A DNA stretch of 64,000 bases from Melanopsichium pennsylvanicum (Eukaryota > Basidiomycota > Ustilaginomycetes > Ustilaginales): NCBI GenBank assembly GCA_900208305.1, contig OAPG01000001.1:2480001-2544000 (forward strand), read 5' to 3'. Within the stretch, counting starts at the first letter, position 1. Every line of letters starts with the position of its first letter. The notes beneath the pieces were generated by a model, which worked only from the letters and a program-made list of their open reading frames with translations, was not told where the DNA came from and ran no database searches. This document shows positions 11,377 through 23,474 of the stretch, piece by piece. Both the position numbers and the translations under genes were made by a program.

Positions 11377-12493
11377 GTTGTCGGCGCTACAGCTGTGTGA
11401 GTAAGATATGAGTTTGAAGGTAGCAGTTGGGTCGTAACGGTAAATGTGGTGTTGCTCGGAGCCAGATCGAGTGCTGTGGGTGCAGTACCCTCCAAGAACG
11501 AATTCGAGTTTTGGTAGATGAGCTGTGAAATTGACAGGCGCCACTGACTACTAGGGCTAGAATGGCACGTCGACACAGAATGAAGTGCCACGATGTAGGA
11601 AGACCCGAGGAGGATCAAATGCAAAGTGGTCGGATAAGGTGCGATGAGAGGGATGTCAGAATAGTGTCGAGATTGAAACGGAGAGCTCTGTGAAAGAGAG
11701 AGAGAGAGAGTGTGTGTGTGTGTGTGTTTGTCTCTGTGCGCACAACTGAGAACGGACACGAGAGTAACGCGGGAAATGGGCCGAATCACAATTAGTCCGT
11801 CCAAAAAGCTCTTTTTGAGACTTGATGAGCTGTTGCTTGTCCACAAAAAAAGAAACCAAAAAGCTGGACCAAGCGCAGCTCCACGTCTTCTTTGGCCTCT
11901 TGACTGTAGATCTGCCAACCTGGCGCGTGTGTGTCGCGCAGTCACAGAGTAATGCCATCTGCAAGCACGTAAAGCGATATCCAATCTAAGCCAATGGAAT
12001 CTGCGATGAAATCAATTCGAAAATTGATCGAGCCAGACCCTTCTTCTATTCGTGCGGTAGAGAGTTATTGCTTTGGATTTGAAATCCGAGTTTAACGGGA
12101 CAGACAGGAAAGCACAAAAAAGCTACAGAACTCTGCGCTCTGCTGTGGGTGAATTTCGAATCAAAAAAGAAAAAGTGGAATTTGCGCATCGCTTCCGATG
12201 CTTGAACAAAGTTCAAGGCAGCAAATGGCAGCATGTGAATTTCGTGATAATGATCATGATGTTTGGCAGAGGCAGCAACCGGAATCATCATCATCCATCC
12301 AAAGCCTCAACTCAAGCATCCCACGCTTTTAGTAAATTCACAATTGCCCAATCCACCAAACACAAGAGCACACAAAGCTTCTTTCTCACGAGCCGTAACT
12401 CAAATTCCCGCTATTTGGCAATCACCTTTCTACTTCTTCTCTGTCGTCACCATCACCTCACCCACCCACCACATACTTTATACAACTCCAAAC
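11377..12493. promoter_or_regulatory. divergent intergenic region between delta-COP and COX6
   Basis: This 1.1-kb interval separates two genes transcribed away from each other, so it must carry both promoters and 5' UTRs. A GA/GT dinucleotide tract lies at about 11,693-11,729. The long ORF running across the left part on the minus strand is an upstream extension without conservation. Confidence 0.5.
11693..11729. repeat. GA/GT dinucleotide microsatellite
   Basis: A run of GA repeats passes directly into a run of TG repeats upstream of the delta-COP gene. Confidence 0.85.
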
Positions 12494-13856
12494 ATGTCCT
12501 TCCTTACTGGAGCCATCCGAACCGCCGCCGTCAGCACCTCGGCCCGTGCTGCGCTTCTCGGCCGCACCGCCCCTGTTGTCGCTCAGCAGGGTAAGTTTCC
12601 ATATTTGAAAGGTTCTTCCGATCGCATCGCATCATCCGACATTCGCGTTCTCTTATCGGATTCATACCGACAGCGCATGTCACAAACAGCATCATCGTCA
12701 AACGCAGCATCGACTTGGGAAGTAGCAGTGGCAGTAGTAGGAGCATATTCAGCACCACCAGAACCAGCAGCAGTTTTGACAAGACCACTATGTAGCCAGG
12801 ATCGCATCCGGCGATGGACGCTGATCACATCCAGTCCGTCAGAGATCAGACAAAAATACAGCAATCGGAAGCATCATTTTTTAGCCTGGCCCTTCCAGAT
12901 TCAAGGCTACGTTGGATCCATATCGTCAACCTCATCACAGCCGTAAATCATTCGACAGAGAGAATTTTGAACGTGCACAGAGCCCATTCTGCAAGCCTCC
13001 TATTTCAGAATTTGCGTAAAGGCTGCTTCATTTTAAAAGTCACTCCGATCGCACTCTCTATAGTCTGAATATCCATGAAACAACATCAGACTGGACAGAA
13101 CAGCGACTCGCGTGGACCACCGGACGCCGACGCAGTAGCTCAGACCAACCTGTCTGCTTCATCCTCTGCGACCGCAGTGGATCTCGGCCACTGACACCAA
13201 CGCCAACAACATGCAACTTCATCTGGCTCGTCAGAGCCGCATTCCTACCGACTAAATCCGATGTTTGATCGCGGGACTTTGGAGCTGCTGCCGCCACTGC
13301 TGCTTCTTGCCTGCCTACTTGGAAAACACTCCCGTTTAGCCCATATCGTATGGCTCGTTGCGACGCTGAATTATGATGCCAGATGCTTGATTGGAAAAAG
13401 CGGTCTTTGGCCTTCACACTATAGCTTGCTGACCTTTGACGTTCCTTGCTTTCTCTTTTTATACACTTGCACTATTTTGGCCTTTTTGCTTGCTCGTCCG
13501 ATTCATCACACCGTCTTTTAACAGTGCGTGGCTACGCCGCCCACCACGAGGAGGAGTCTTTTGACCAATTCAACTCGCGCTACGTTGGATTCTTCGACGC
13601 TGTTGAGGACCTTTTCGAGCTTCAGCGTGGTCTCAACAACTGCTTTGCATACGATCTTGTGCCTTCGCCCGAGGTCATTGAGTCGGCTCTCCGAGCTTCC
13701 CGACGTGTCAACGACTACAGCACTGCCGTTCGAATTTTTGAAGGTATCAAGCAAAAGGTTGAAAACGAGAACCAGTACAAGCAGTATGTCGAAGCCCTCA
13801 AGACCGTTCGTGAGGAATTGGGCATTCAGCTCAAGGAGGAAATGTACTCGGCATAA
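12494..13856 (+). CDS. COX6: cytochrome c oxidase subunit 6 (mammalian subunit Va), mitochondrial
   Basis: Two exons, 12494-12590 and 13525-13856, join in phase 1 to give 142 residues. Exon 1 encodes a basic, Ala/Ser/Thr-rich presequence without acidic residues (MSFLTGAIRTAAVSTSARAA), a matrix-targeting signal. Exon 2 encodes the mature subunit: EEESFDQFNSRYVGFFDAVE, LQRGLNNCFAYDLVPSP and the helical repeat ending ELGIQLKEE. This nuclear-encoded subunit sits on the matrix side of respiratory complex IV. Donor GTAAGT at 12591 and acceptor TTTTAACAG ending at 13524 bound an intron of 934 nt, roughly ten times the size of the other introns here. The gene converges with the RBM26/27-like gene downstream. 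Confidence 0.95.
12591..13524 (+). other. unusually long intron of COX6
   Basis: 934-nt GT-AG intron with GTAAGT donor. No convincing coding exon or snoRNA could be identified inside it, although it has no low-complexity filler either. Confidence 0.8.
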
Positions 13857-14428
13857 AAAATTTCCCCTCCATTCGAACCACCATCACCACCTCAAACACG
13901 TCCCAACCGCTCAAAGAGAGTTTCTTTGTTTTTTGTCGCGTCTCACATCGCCAAAAGTCGTGTAGATGAGCGAGCCCGGTGAATGCTACCTAAACTACTG
14001 CTGTCGTTGAAATGCTCTGATGGGATTGCTTTTCTGATTGCGAATGAAAGGACGAATGAGTGATGGTCCATGTTTGATTGGTATTGTTTATAGAATGAAA
14101 AGTGAATTAGGAGGCGAGTAACAGGACATGACACGATCAGGGAAGGATCCAAACGTGACGTTAATGGTTCCTAACTTGTATTCTCGACACAGACACATGA
14201 GGATTTTTGCTTTTTTTTTGTTTTTTTTTTTTTTGGTCCTAAGACAAGTAGTCACAAACGCACGCAAATTTTTGTGAGAGATGATGATGAAATGGCAGAA
14301 TAGATGGACGAGACCCAAATATTTCAAGCCCACTCCCTAGCAAAGACCAGGAAATAATATAAAAATTGCGACTGAGTAACACAACCAACAATGCAAATCG
14401 AACAAACATCAACTATTCCTTTATAGCA
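13857..14428. other. convergent 3' flanks of COX6 and the RBM26/27-like gene
   Basis: About 570 bases shared by two converging genes. A poly-T tract lies at about 14,211-14,235, otherwise nothing is seen. Confidence 0.5.
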
Positions 14429-16747
14429 TCAACGCTTCCAACTAGGATCCCTGTCTTCATCATACTCGACATTGCCTCCACCCTCTACATCTGTACCGTT
14501 GATTGATTGCTCACCCTCAACAGCTGCAGATGTAGGAGCAGTCGCGATGGGCGTCGAAACAGACGGTTGAATCCAAGAAAGCTTTACACTTCCAACATTC
14601 GGAATCTCGGCACCACCTCTAAGAGCCTGCTCAGCGCTATTTCTAACCTTGAAAATCACCGTCCCCGTTATAGCATCAAACGTGTCCACCTCGCCAAACG
14701 TCGAGAAATGTTCTTTGACCTTGTCCACATCAACATCAGTGGGAAGATCATCGATCTTGAGCTTGGTCGTACGATTATCAATGCGCAAGGATCGATTCGC
14801 CATAGCTACACCTCCTCGAGCACTGTACGATGCATATCCACCGCGACCTCGAGCGACATATCCACCTCGACCTCTTCCTCTTGTGTTGAAACCATAAGAC
14901 CCTGCACTACTGCCACTAGCACCGTCGACACCCAGAGACGCTGCCTCGGCTTTCAACGACTCCAGCTTCTTCTTGAGCTCCTCGGTGGTCGATCCAGGTT
15001 CAGAACCTTTCGAATGCAAATCCAATTCTCGATCCAGCTGTTCTTTCTCTCGTTTTTCTTTTTCTGCTCTCCAGTCGCCAGCTGTGGTCGCAGGTGCCGC
15101 TGGTTCCCTGGGTGCATTCTGCAGCGCTTCAAAAGCGGTCTTGGCAGACTCGGTGGATGCTTTAATCTCGTCGCCGAGCTTTTTGAGTTGCGAAAACACT
15201 GCCTTCTTGTCTTCGGCAGAAAGGTCCTTGTCTCCAAATTTGGCCAACAGAGATTTCTGCTCAGCAATTTGAGCATCGAGCGCGGCTTGCTTGTTACGTT
15301 GGTCCTCGAGGAGCTTTTTGCGTTCATCGGACATGCCAGCTGAAGGTGCACCCGAGGTGCTGGCGCTGACAACAGGACGGTAAACATTCTGTCCAGCGAC
15401 GAAGGCGTTCCTTGGTTGTGGTGCTGGTTGAGGCGGTCGAGGCGTGGGAGCAGGTGCAGAGGGCGAGTCAGCAGCTTCATCAAGACGTTGGAAGTACACT
15501 TTGACGAAACGGTTGCCAAAGATGACATCTGGACTCTCGTGTGCCGCTTTGGCTTCAGTGGGTATGGAGTAGCTGACGAGAGCTTTAGAGCCAGGCTTGT
15601 CGATACTGATGTTGGTGATGGTGCCAAACTTTTTAAAGTACTCGTTGACTTTGATCAAGTCAAGGCTGTCGGCGGGAACGTTCTCGATGACCAGAGTTGT
15701 GTTGGATCTGCGAGACGATTGGAATGTCCCAGGTGGTCCTCCGCCACGTCCGCGGCCTCGAGAGCCCATGCCACCGCCTCGTCCTGCTTGTCCCATGCCA
15801 CCGCCACTGAAAGGTCCCACTTGCTGGGCTGTTTGGAAGGGAGCAGGCTCAGCAGCGTTGGGTGGTAGCTGACTGCCCATGCGGTTGGCAAGGTTCTGAC
15901 CGTCTCCATTCAGTTGAGAGGACCCTGGACCGCCGTGGGCAGGTCCCATGCCTGGTGGTGGTCCCATGCTAGGGTGCCAACCCTGTGGAGGCATGCCAAA
16001 GGGCGCGCCTTGAAACATTATGGTTGCACCGTGCATAGCATTGGGACCGCCAGGGCCCATCATGTTGCCCATATGGAAAGGAGGCTGCTGCTGATGAGGA
16101 TGGTTGCGGTGATTCGCATTGGCGGGGAGCTTATCTGAAGAGTGCTCGAACTTGCAAGTTGCGCCGCGAGGACAAAAGCCTTTGTTGTGGTAGTCTCGGC
16201 AGAGCTGCTTGGGTCGATTTTCCCTTCGACCGCCCTCACTCTGCGAACCGTTAGCATCAGTTCCGGCGGCATTGTTCCTCTCCCTAGAATCGCGTTCGCG
16301 AGCTCGACCGGTGCGAGAGTCGTCAGAGTTAGGCGTGGCAGTATTATCCTGCAATCGTCGAGTCTGTCTAGGTGGTGAGCGGGTGGCTTCATCTGTGTCA
16401 TCATCAGTTCTGCGCTTTCTGGAGGAAGGGTGGTCAGTGGTGTTGGATGTGGACGCAGGCGCATGGGTGTGAGCGGACTCGTCAGCTTGGGGCGCTTTGG
16501 ACTGGGGGAGGTATGACTTGTCGTTTATTGCCTGAAAGGTTTTAGTGACGAAGGGTTGTGTTTGTTCGGCAAGAAAGTCGTGAAGCTGATCTGTGAGGAG
16601 GGATTGAAGCTCGGCCTCAGGTTGTTCATGCTTGAGCAGGGCAAGCACATAATCGGCCAGCACTTCTGGGTCAGCGTCGCATATTGGACCAAGCTCCGAG
16701 GTGAGCCAAGCTTTGAGATCGTCGGTATGGGCTTCGTTGAAAAGCAT
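14429..16747 (-). CDS. RBM26/RBM27-type RNA-binding protein (CCCH finger plus two RRMs)
   Basis: About 772 residues. The N-terminus, MLFNEAHTDDLKAWLTSELG then PICDADPEVLADYVLALLKH, matches the PWI-like domain that opens RBM26/27. A CCCH finger C-x8-C-x5-C-x3-H (LCRDYHNKGFC..., about residues 180-205) follows a basic, Arg/Asp/Ser-rich region. The first RRM begins NTTLVIENVPADSLDLIKVN; a coiled segment (SDERKKLLEDQRNKQAALDA), an RGG-type region and a second RRM (TKLKIDDLPTDVDVDKVKEH) follow. Human RBM26/27 and fission-yeast Rmn1 act with MTREC/PAXT-type complexes in nuclear RNA decay. The start is the ATG at 16747; the frame opens 13 codons further up but only at a GTG. A likely nuclear RNA-surveillance role is inferred from the family. 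Confidence 0.88.
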   Translation of the reverse strand: MLFNEAHTDDLKAWLTSELGPICDADPEVLADYVLALLKHEQPEAELQSLLTDQLHDFLAEQTQPFVTKTFQAINDKSYLPQSKAPQADESAHTHAPASTSNTTDHPSSRKRRTDDDTDEATRSPPRQTRRLQDNTATPNSDDSRTGRARERDSRERNNAAGTDANGSQSEGGRRENRPKQLCRDYHNKGFCPRGATCKFEHSSDKLPANANHRNHPHQQQPPFHMGNMMGPGGPNAMHGATIMFQGAPFGMPPQGWHPSMGPPPGMGPAHGGPGSSQLNGDGQNLANRMGSQLPPNAAEPAPFQTAQQVGPFSGGGMGQAGRGGGMGSRGRGRGGGPPGTFQSSRRSNTTLVIENVPADSLDLIKVNEYFKKFGTITNISIDKPGSKALVSYSIPTEAKAAHESPDVIFGNRFVKVYFQRLDEAADSPSAPAPTPRPPQPAPQPRNAFVAGQNVYRPVVSASTSGAPSAGMSDERKKLLEDQRNKQAALDAQIAEQKSLLAKFGDKDLSAEDKKAVFSQLKKLGDEIKASTESAKTAFEALQNAPREPAAPATTAGDWRAEKEKREKEQLDRELDLHSKGSEPGSTTEELKKKLESLKAEAASLGVDGASGSSAGSYGFNTRGRGRGGYVARGRGGYASYSARGGVAMANRSLRIDNRTTKLKIDDLPTDVDVDKVKEHFSTFGEVDTFDAITGTVIFKVRNSAEQALRGGAEIPNVGSVKLSWIQPSVSTPIATAPTSAAVEGEQSINGTDVEGGGNVEYDEDRDPSWKR

Positions 16748-18812
16748 GGTCGGGAAGCAGTCAATGAGCGCTGCGAGTGCCAGCACCTGCCAGAATCGGT
16801 GATCTGCTGTGGCTTTATTGGGTCGGTGAAATTGCAGTCAGTTGACTAAAGGATGTTGGAGTCCAGCGCTTCGAGTTTGCAGCCAAGTCCTTGTGGTGCG
16901 CAGCGCAGCCGAGCTGGGGGAGGCGGAAAAAGGGGGGAATTATTATGATTGTATGCAATGTCGTGCTAAGAATCTGACTGGAAAAGAGCTGAGGTGAAAG
17001 TCGTGGGCACGTATCGGATGTTCCGTGACAAGGTGTAGATGGTGATGTAAAGCAAGGTCAGGTGTGCGATAGGTCAGGTGTGCGATGCGAACTAGGCAAA
17101 CCAAATCCACTCAACACGTCGGCTTGTCCTTAAAACCGAACCCAAAATGAAGCGCGTTCAGCAATTTGTGTGCTGCTTATTCCAGCCACGCTTCTTTCGA
17201 CGTGGGGCGAAATGCATTCACGATTCTGCGTCGCTGTGTGGCCTAAATTCTACCTACACATACGGCGGTACGCGATCACAAACAAGTCTATTTGCTAAAA
17301 CTCTGCGAAGAAAAAGTCATTTCTGCGGCGGCAAAAGTCTTGTTGAAAATTCACTTGCTCGCCTCCACCTTTTTTGTCAGGGCCACGCCCTTAGAGAGAG
17401 AGTTTTGGTCTTCTTTTGCTGTCGAAGAGGGCTATTGCGATCATACATTGTTTCAGATTGATGTTGTTGGCGAGTCACCAGTTGCTTGAGCGCACCGCCA
17501 ACATGGTTGTCTCAAATGGTGTCGTTTAGGTGTGAGATTTGTGGTGGAACATGTCACCATTTATTTGGCAGGCGTTCCCGATTGTCATTTGCATCGGATG
17601 CGTACATGCTCGATCGGAAATTATTTAATTTTCGACGATCATGTTGGAACTTTATGCTACTAACATCGTTTTGTAAATGGCGCGATAAATAAAGTGTATA
17701 CAAGATGGAAGGCATGCCTAGTCACGTGTATAACTGTACTTTTGAAGATTGAGCTCGGTCGAAAACGAGCAGAGCCAGTCAGCGCCTGTTGAAGCGACCC
17801 GAGCCAATATTGCGCCTAGCTAAAAAGCGCCAATTTAAAAACGTATCTCTCAGCGCGACCTCGCAATCCTCGAATCGGATTCTGAAGGCGTTCTAGAGCC
17901 AAGTCTTGAGGTTCAAACCTCTGGATGGGTAGCCTGGCTGAGCCTGTAACGCCGTGTTCCGTTTCTGAGTGGCAGTCTTTCTGGCATTTGGGGCTATGAA
18001 CGTGAGTGTGAGTGTGAGTGTCAGTTTGAGTTGAGCATCGCAGCGCAGTTGTGTCGCAGTCGAGAACGTTTGTCGTCATCTTTAACGCTACACCCTACGA
18101 CCACCCCTTTTCCCTCCGTCGACAAATAATGTAAGTTTCGCCATACATTGATCGCATCAGCATACACATCAGTCAAACAAGCATCAGCAGTAACTATAGC
18201 TGCATTTTTCGCCATCGATTCCAGCCAAGAGCATCACCAAGTATCGCAGCAAAGTACGTCAGCTTCAGCAAATACCAATCAATCCCTACATTCAATACCT
18301 CGACTATAAGCACGTACACTTCCAGCTCATGCGCTACATCTCTTCAGTGGGTCGACATCAATGTTGAAAGGAGACAGCCATCGTGCAAAGGTCTAAAACG
18401 TGGGATGCCCAGTTGGAAGAAAGTGTCATCGCAGCGAGGTCGATATCGCAGGAGGTGCATCATAGCTCCGAAGAAAGACAATTGGTTCCATAGCATTGCA
18501 AACCAACATAGTGTTGGCACCTTCTTGATACAAGCTGCTGGAAAGAGATCCCAGGGCACAACTAAGCGGGCACCGCCGCTCACGCCCTTGAAGTCGTTGG
18601 ATTAGGGCAGTCGCATGCATCACCCCAGATTTGTCGCTATGCAGGCCGGTATTCAGCACCGTCAACATCTGCATCATTTTCGTTGCTCGAAGCGCCTTAT
18701 GTCGATGCGATCATCTCGAATTCACTGTCGATTTTGCGAGAATCAGATCCACTAACCTTTCTCTTTCCTCCAACTATCACTACCATCACAACGTCGAAAA
18801 ACAGTCCTCAAG
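16748..18812. other. intergenic region upstream of eL20 and RBM26/27-like gene
   Basis: 2.1 kb between two divergently transcribed genes. It should carry both promoters. A GTAAGT near 18,131 followed by pyrimidine-rich sequence could be a 5' UTR intron of the ribosomal protein gene, as is frequent for such genes, but no acceptor can be fixed. No other gene is supported. Confidence 0.45.
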
Positions 18813-19782
18813 ATGACTCGCCTCACTGAGTACATGGTGATTGGACGCCACCTTCCCACCGAGAAGGAGCCCTCTCCCAAGCTCTACCGCATGAGGATTT
18901 TCGCCATCAACAAGTCGGTCGCCGAGTCTCGTTTCTGGTACTTCGTTCGTCAGCTCCGAAAGATGAAGAAGGCTACCGGTGAGATTGTTGCCATCCACGC
19001 TGTAAGTAATTTGGATCACGCTTGCAGGTTTCACAAGGAGCGGGCGACTCGACAATCTCGAGATGCTGGATTGGACAACGACAGCATACCGTACGCAAAG
19101 CATAGCCAGGCATAACAAAGCAGAATCAGGCAGCAGCAAGACCTAGCAATTAGGATCATTTCGTTTTGACGCAATCGCGATTCAGTAAGAAAAGCGCGCA
19201 TGAAGGAGTGCTAGAGTGATGCGACCATTGTCGATGTATACATCAAAGCAAGCAGGAACGGAAATTGTTGTTTACCGGAAGCGTTTTGTGTGGATATCCG
19301 GATTGGGGCATAGGCTTGACTGGACGAAGATGTATTTGAAGAGCAAACGGAATGTCGCTTCTCCTTTACGACCTGCACAGCGTTCCATGTGCCACTCTTA
19401 TCAACAGCAATACTGACTTGTACGCCCACTTTTCTGTTTTACCTTGAAACAGATCCACGAGAAGAAGCCCCTCAAGGTCAAGAACTTCGCCGTGTGGCTT
19501 CGATACAACTCTCGCTCGGGTACCCACAACATGTACAAGGAGTTCCGTGCGCTTTCTCGTGCCGAGGCAGCCGAGTCTCTCTACCAGGACATGGCTGCTC
19601 GTCACCGTGCTCGTTTCGCGTCGATCCACATTTTGAAGATTGCCGAAATTGAGAAGAGCGAGGATGTTAAGCGACCTTACGTCAAGCAGCTCATGACTCC
19701 CGGTCTCAAGTTCCCTCTTCCTCACCGTCGCCCTCGTCACGTTGGTACCTTTGCCGGCCAGCGTCCTAACACCTTCTACTAA
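18813..19782 (+). CDS. RPL20: 60S ribosomal protein eL20 (L18a/L20)
   Basis: Exons 18813-19001 and 19453-19782 join in phase 0 to 172 residues, the length of yeast L20. The whole protein is conserved: [27 protein letters not shown]-type [29 protein letters not shown], then after the intron [39 protein letters not shown] and the C-terminal [19 protein letters not shown]. It is a structural component of the large cytosolic ribosomal subunit. The donor is GTAAGT at 19002 and the acceptor GAAACAG ends at 19452, giving a 451-nt intron, longer than usual for the window and common in ribosomal protein genes. Confidence 0.97.
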
Positions 19783-20277
19783 ACCTTTCTCTCACATCAA
19801 CCATCTTTCCAATTTAATCATTCATCCATGATTATTCTCATCAATATGGTTTCGTGTCTTGGTTGCATCACATCGTTCCCCCCATTTTCTCAAACTTATA
19901 AGTCGGATTAATGCTCGTTACACCGACTTTTGAGTTTTGAACTGTAGTACCACATACACATATGCACACATCTAACATCGACTCACTAGCAACACTTTGT
20001 TAGCATGTGTGTGATATCTCATGATCCCGCAAAGCTCTGCGGGCACAAAAGTTTTCTCTCACTTGGCAAAATTCATTGTTTTTTGCTGTTTCTTCGACCT
20101 GTGTCTTTCTTTTGCTGGGTTGTGTTTTGCTTTCTTTTCGAGGAGTGATGAATTGTTTGGTTGTGAGAGTGTGTCGATGTGAAAGGATGAATATTTAAAG
20201 TAAATTACAGTAAATTACCAAATGTGTTCAAGATTGGGGCCTAGAGAGGGTTCGAAGACCGCGTTTGGGAAGCGGTA
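19783..20277. other. 3' flank of eL20 gene
   Basis: AT-rich sequence with pyrimidine tracts. No gene is seen. Confidence 0.4.
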
Positions 20278-21034
20278 CTAACACAGCAAGCAGTTTAGCA
20301 TCAGTGCAAAATACATTGGGATGAAAGATGGGTGTTGAAAATCTGGATTTGAGAGGATGGTTGGGATAATCCACACTGCTAATGTCAAATGTTATCCAGT
20401 AAAAGCCCCCAAAGTAAGGTGTTGATGGTGAACCAGAAATATTCAAGGTGAAACAGAGCATGTCCAAGTCAGATGATAGGAGAACACAAATATTAGAAGG
20501 TGGGTGAGCTTGCAGCAGATGCTTGTGATGGCATTTGGGGAGACCATGGTGTGTATTGTTTGACAGGGTTGGTGTGCAATGGTATGATGTGAAACAGGTC
20601 TGTGGTTAAGTTGTAGAAGATACAATGAGAGTTTTTGAGCCTTGAAGATTGAGGTATTTGTGGTTGATGAGTGAGAGATGAACATGTCTATGATGTTTGA
20701 CAAGGACATCTCAAAACACTTTTTTGATATGATACTCACCTTGTCCTAAAGATGAGGCAAAGATGTTGGTCTCTGTTGGCTTTGTGTTGAACGTTTAGCT
20801 GCAACCAGAATTGAAGACTTGCCCATGCATTACAAAAATGAATTGTGGCAAGCATGTGTTGATCTGGACCTTGACTTTCCCGATCAACAGGTTTTACATA
20901 TATTGGATTGAGTTGGCTCAGGTGTTGCACTTGATTTGGTTAAACACCTCAAGTGCTCCATTGCTCACTTGCACTTATGATGTTTTGTCAGCAAGTGCAG
21001 CCTGGTTTGGCATTGTTAAGCTGTCAGTTTCTCT
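20278..21034. mobile_element. CpG-depleted island, probable decayed mobile element
   Basis: I count only two CpG dinucleotides in about 750 bases, while TpG and CpA are very common; flanking sequence has normal CpG. The same signature marks the clear transposon remnants at 56.3-57.9 kb. Minus-strand ORFs of 60-98 codons exist but none is recognisable. The mobile-element identity is inference from composition alone. Confidence 0.4.
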
Positions 21035-23443
21035 GCGCAAATATTTAATCTTTGTGACAACAGCAAGTTGATAATGGAAATTAAGATTCTCCCAGACTTT
21101 AATGACCTTCTTTTAACGACTGTATTTTTTTTTTATTTTTTTTGGGACCTCTAGAGCTCGGCATTGTCCATACACGCACAAAAAGCTTTTTCGCGCAAGG
21201 GCAAGCCGAGTGATGCAACGGACAAAGATCTACTGTACAAGTATACACTGCACAGACCCACACCGGCGGATTGCAGTGCACGATACAGCTGAGTGACGTC
21301 GAAATGACCCCTCGATTGCCGCTTTGTAGGGAGAGCCGAAAAATTATGACCACGACCAAAATCTGCACCTTCTGTTCTCGGCACCTCCGCATGTAAGTCA
21401 TTGCGCGCTTGACCGGTGCATCCGCGTACATGTGTTTAAAGCTTGAGCTCGAGATGCTGTACCGAAGACGTGAAATGAAGAAGGGACTGCATGGGCACGT
21501 TTGAACGACAAGCATCATGTCCTCGTGGGGGAGAAACAAAGTCCATCGGACCTGTTCACAGCAAGAGACGGATGGAGATGCAAAGGTAAAGTCGGTGACA
21601 TCCGACTATGTCATTAGTTCCTGACGGGCAGAGCGAGTTGCGAGTTGCAGGGCTTACGCAGTACTCGTCTGGCATGTTCAGAAACTTGAGCAAGGTTCCG
21701 GTGCTACATACCGTATGCGGAGGCTTGGCTGACCACGTACATACTTTAAATTGGGTCCCACTTGAACCGCATCGATGCCGCCGGTTGAAACCCAAGAAAG
21801 ACCACACAGTACTGTAGGTGTTGTAAATTTAGTTTAATGTAACGTTAGATTTGGTTATCAAGCACGTTGCCAATCCCACCCGCCCTTCAGGGAAATATGT
21901 TGAGGGCATCGTGTTACAGTAGAGTCACAACATTACACGAGAACAGAAAACAAAAAGAAGGATGGCTTCTACGAATACGATTTCGACGTACCACTTTTGT
22001 TGATTCCGATGCTGACGTCGATCCATGCCTCTGGCGCTGCACAGTTGCGATCCGTGATTGAAACACAAGTGGAGCTAAGCTGGCACAAGAGAAGGAATTT
22101 GTATGAAAAGCATACGGCAGTATTTTCAACCTTCCGGAATGGTCTCTGAGAGTGGGAGAGTGCATGAAAAAGGAGAAATAGAAAATAGTTTCGATTGAAG
22201 GAGAGTATTGGAGCCCGGACTTTAAGATCCGGCTTACAGCACGATGAAAAGAATGGAGGAGGTAGTGGAACACATGGCTTGTGTTAGAGCTTGTATGCAG
22301 GAGAGTCAGGCTCAACCCAACGGGGAAAGGGAGCGTCGTCGTCGTTTTCGTCGTCATTTTGTATCTCAAAATTTTGACCCTCTTCTTGTTTTAGTGCCCA
22401 CTATGTGTCAAGGAAGCGGCTCAGCTCCATAATGACGCTCGCTCGCTCGCTCGACGCCCCCGCCTCCCTTCTTTTTTCTCCTTGCGGAACCCTGGATCCG
22501 ATTATTGAAGAATTCACAAAAGTTGACCTAACGCGTGCTGTCACCATGGGCTGTTTTTCATATGAATGCGTTGTTTTGTATAATGGCTTTGATCTTGTGT
22601 ATGGTAGACAGACACTGTACGCAGAAGCATTTGATCGAATGCTGTGTTATTCTTACTTCTTTGCCTCTGTGTCGGTGCTGAGGCGACGTTCAGATCACAA
22701 ACTGCCCGCGCCAAGTCGGAACCACTGAGGCGGCCAAAAGGTGTCAGAAAAAAAAAAGGATCTTACCTTTTTTATTCTTATTTTGGTTTTCAACATGCGG
22801 ATGGTCTGAGCTAGCCGAGTTCCATGTTGGATCCGTGTGCGTGTGTCAGGGTGTGTGCGTGTGATTTATTGCTATTCTGTGCTGCATTTCATCGAACCCT
22901 CTTTACTATTTTTTTGGCGGACTTCTCACCACAATCCAGTCCCGAAAGCCAAGGCCGCATCCAGAGCTAAAGCCACCGCTTTGCCGGTTGTTCGTCAATC
23001 ACCACACCATCGATCATCCTCGCTCTGGTCTAGCTTGCGTCCATTTCTTCCTCCCCTCTTTTGGTATTGCATATACATCGTTGACTCACCGCTTTCGACA
23101 GCTGTCATCGCTGCTCAACTTTGACCAAGAGTCAAGCTCTTTACAGCATCCTTGTCAGCGCCATAATCGCATCCCTCTACTCGCTGCTTCCAACAAGCCA
23201 CGATAGCGCATACAGCCGACATCATCTAAAGCTATACCCTCGCTTCCGCTCGAGCCCACATACTTGACCGGCGCCCACTGTCGCATTCAGCAGTCTAGAA
23301 ACTGGGGGGGGGAATTCATCCACTGCCTTCGGTATCCTCCCACTATCAATTTCATTACACAGCTGCTGCACAATCAGATACGACTTTCACCACCGAGAAG
23401 CTGAAAGCGTCAACGCTGTTTGGGCTACCGTACAGTACTTGTT

Positions 23444-23474
<31 letters not shown>

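Noticed and set aside
11229..11984. 251-codon minus-strand ORF overlapping the start of delta-COP
   Set aside because: It lies in another frame than delta-COP, is Ser/Leu/His-rich and includes the GA/GT microsatellite translated as His-Thr and Ser-Leu runs.
13373..13434. possible box C/D snoRNA in the COX6 intron (ATGATGC and CTGA boxes)
   Set aside because: Box C is imperfect and no terminal stem brings the boxes together.
17895..17945. tRNA-like T arm (AGGTTCAAACCT)
   Set aside because: The palindrome resembles a B box but no D arm, anticodon arm or acceptor stem can be drawn around it on either strand.
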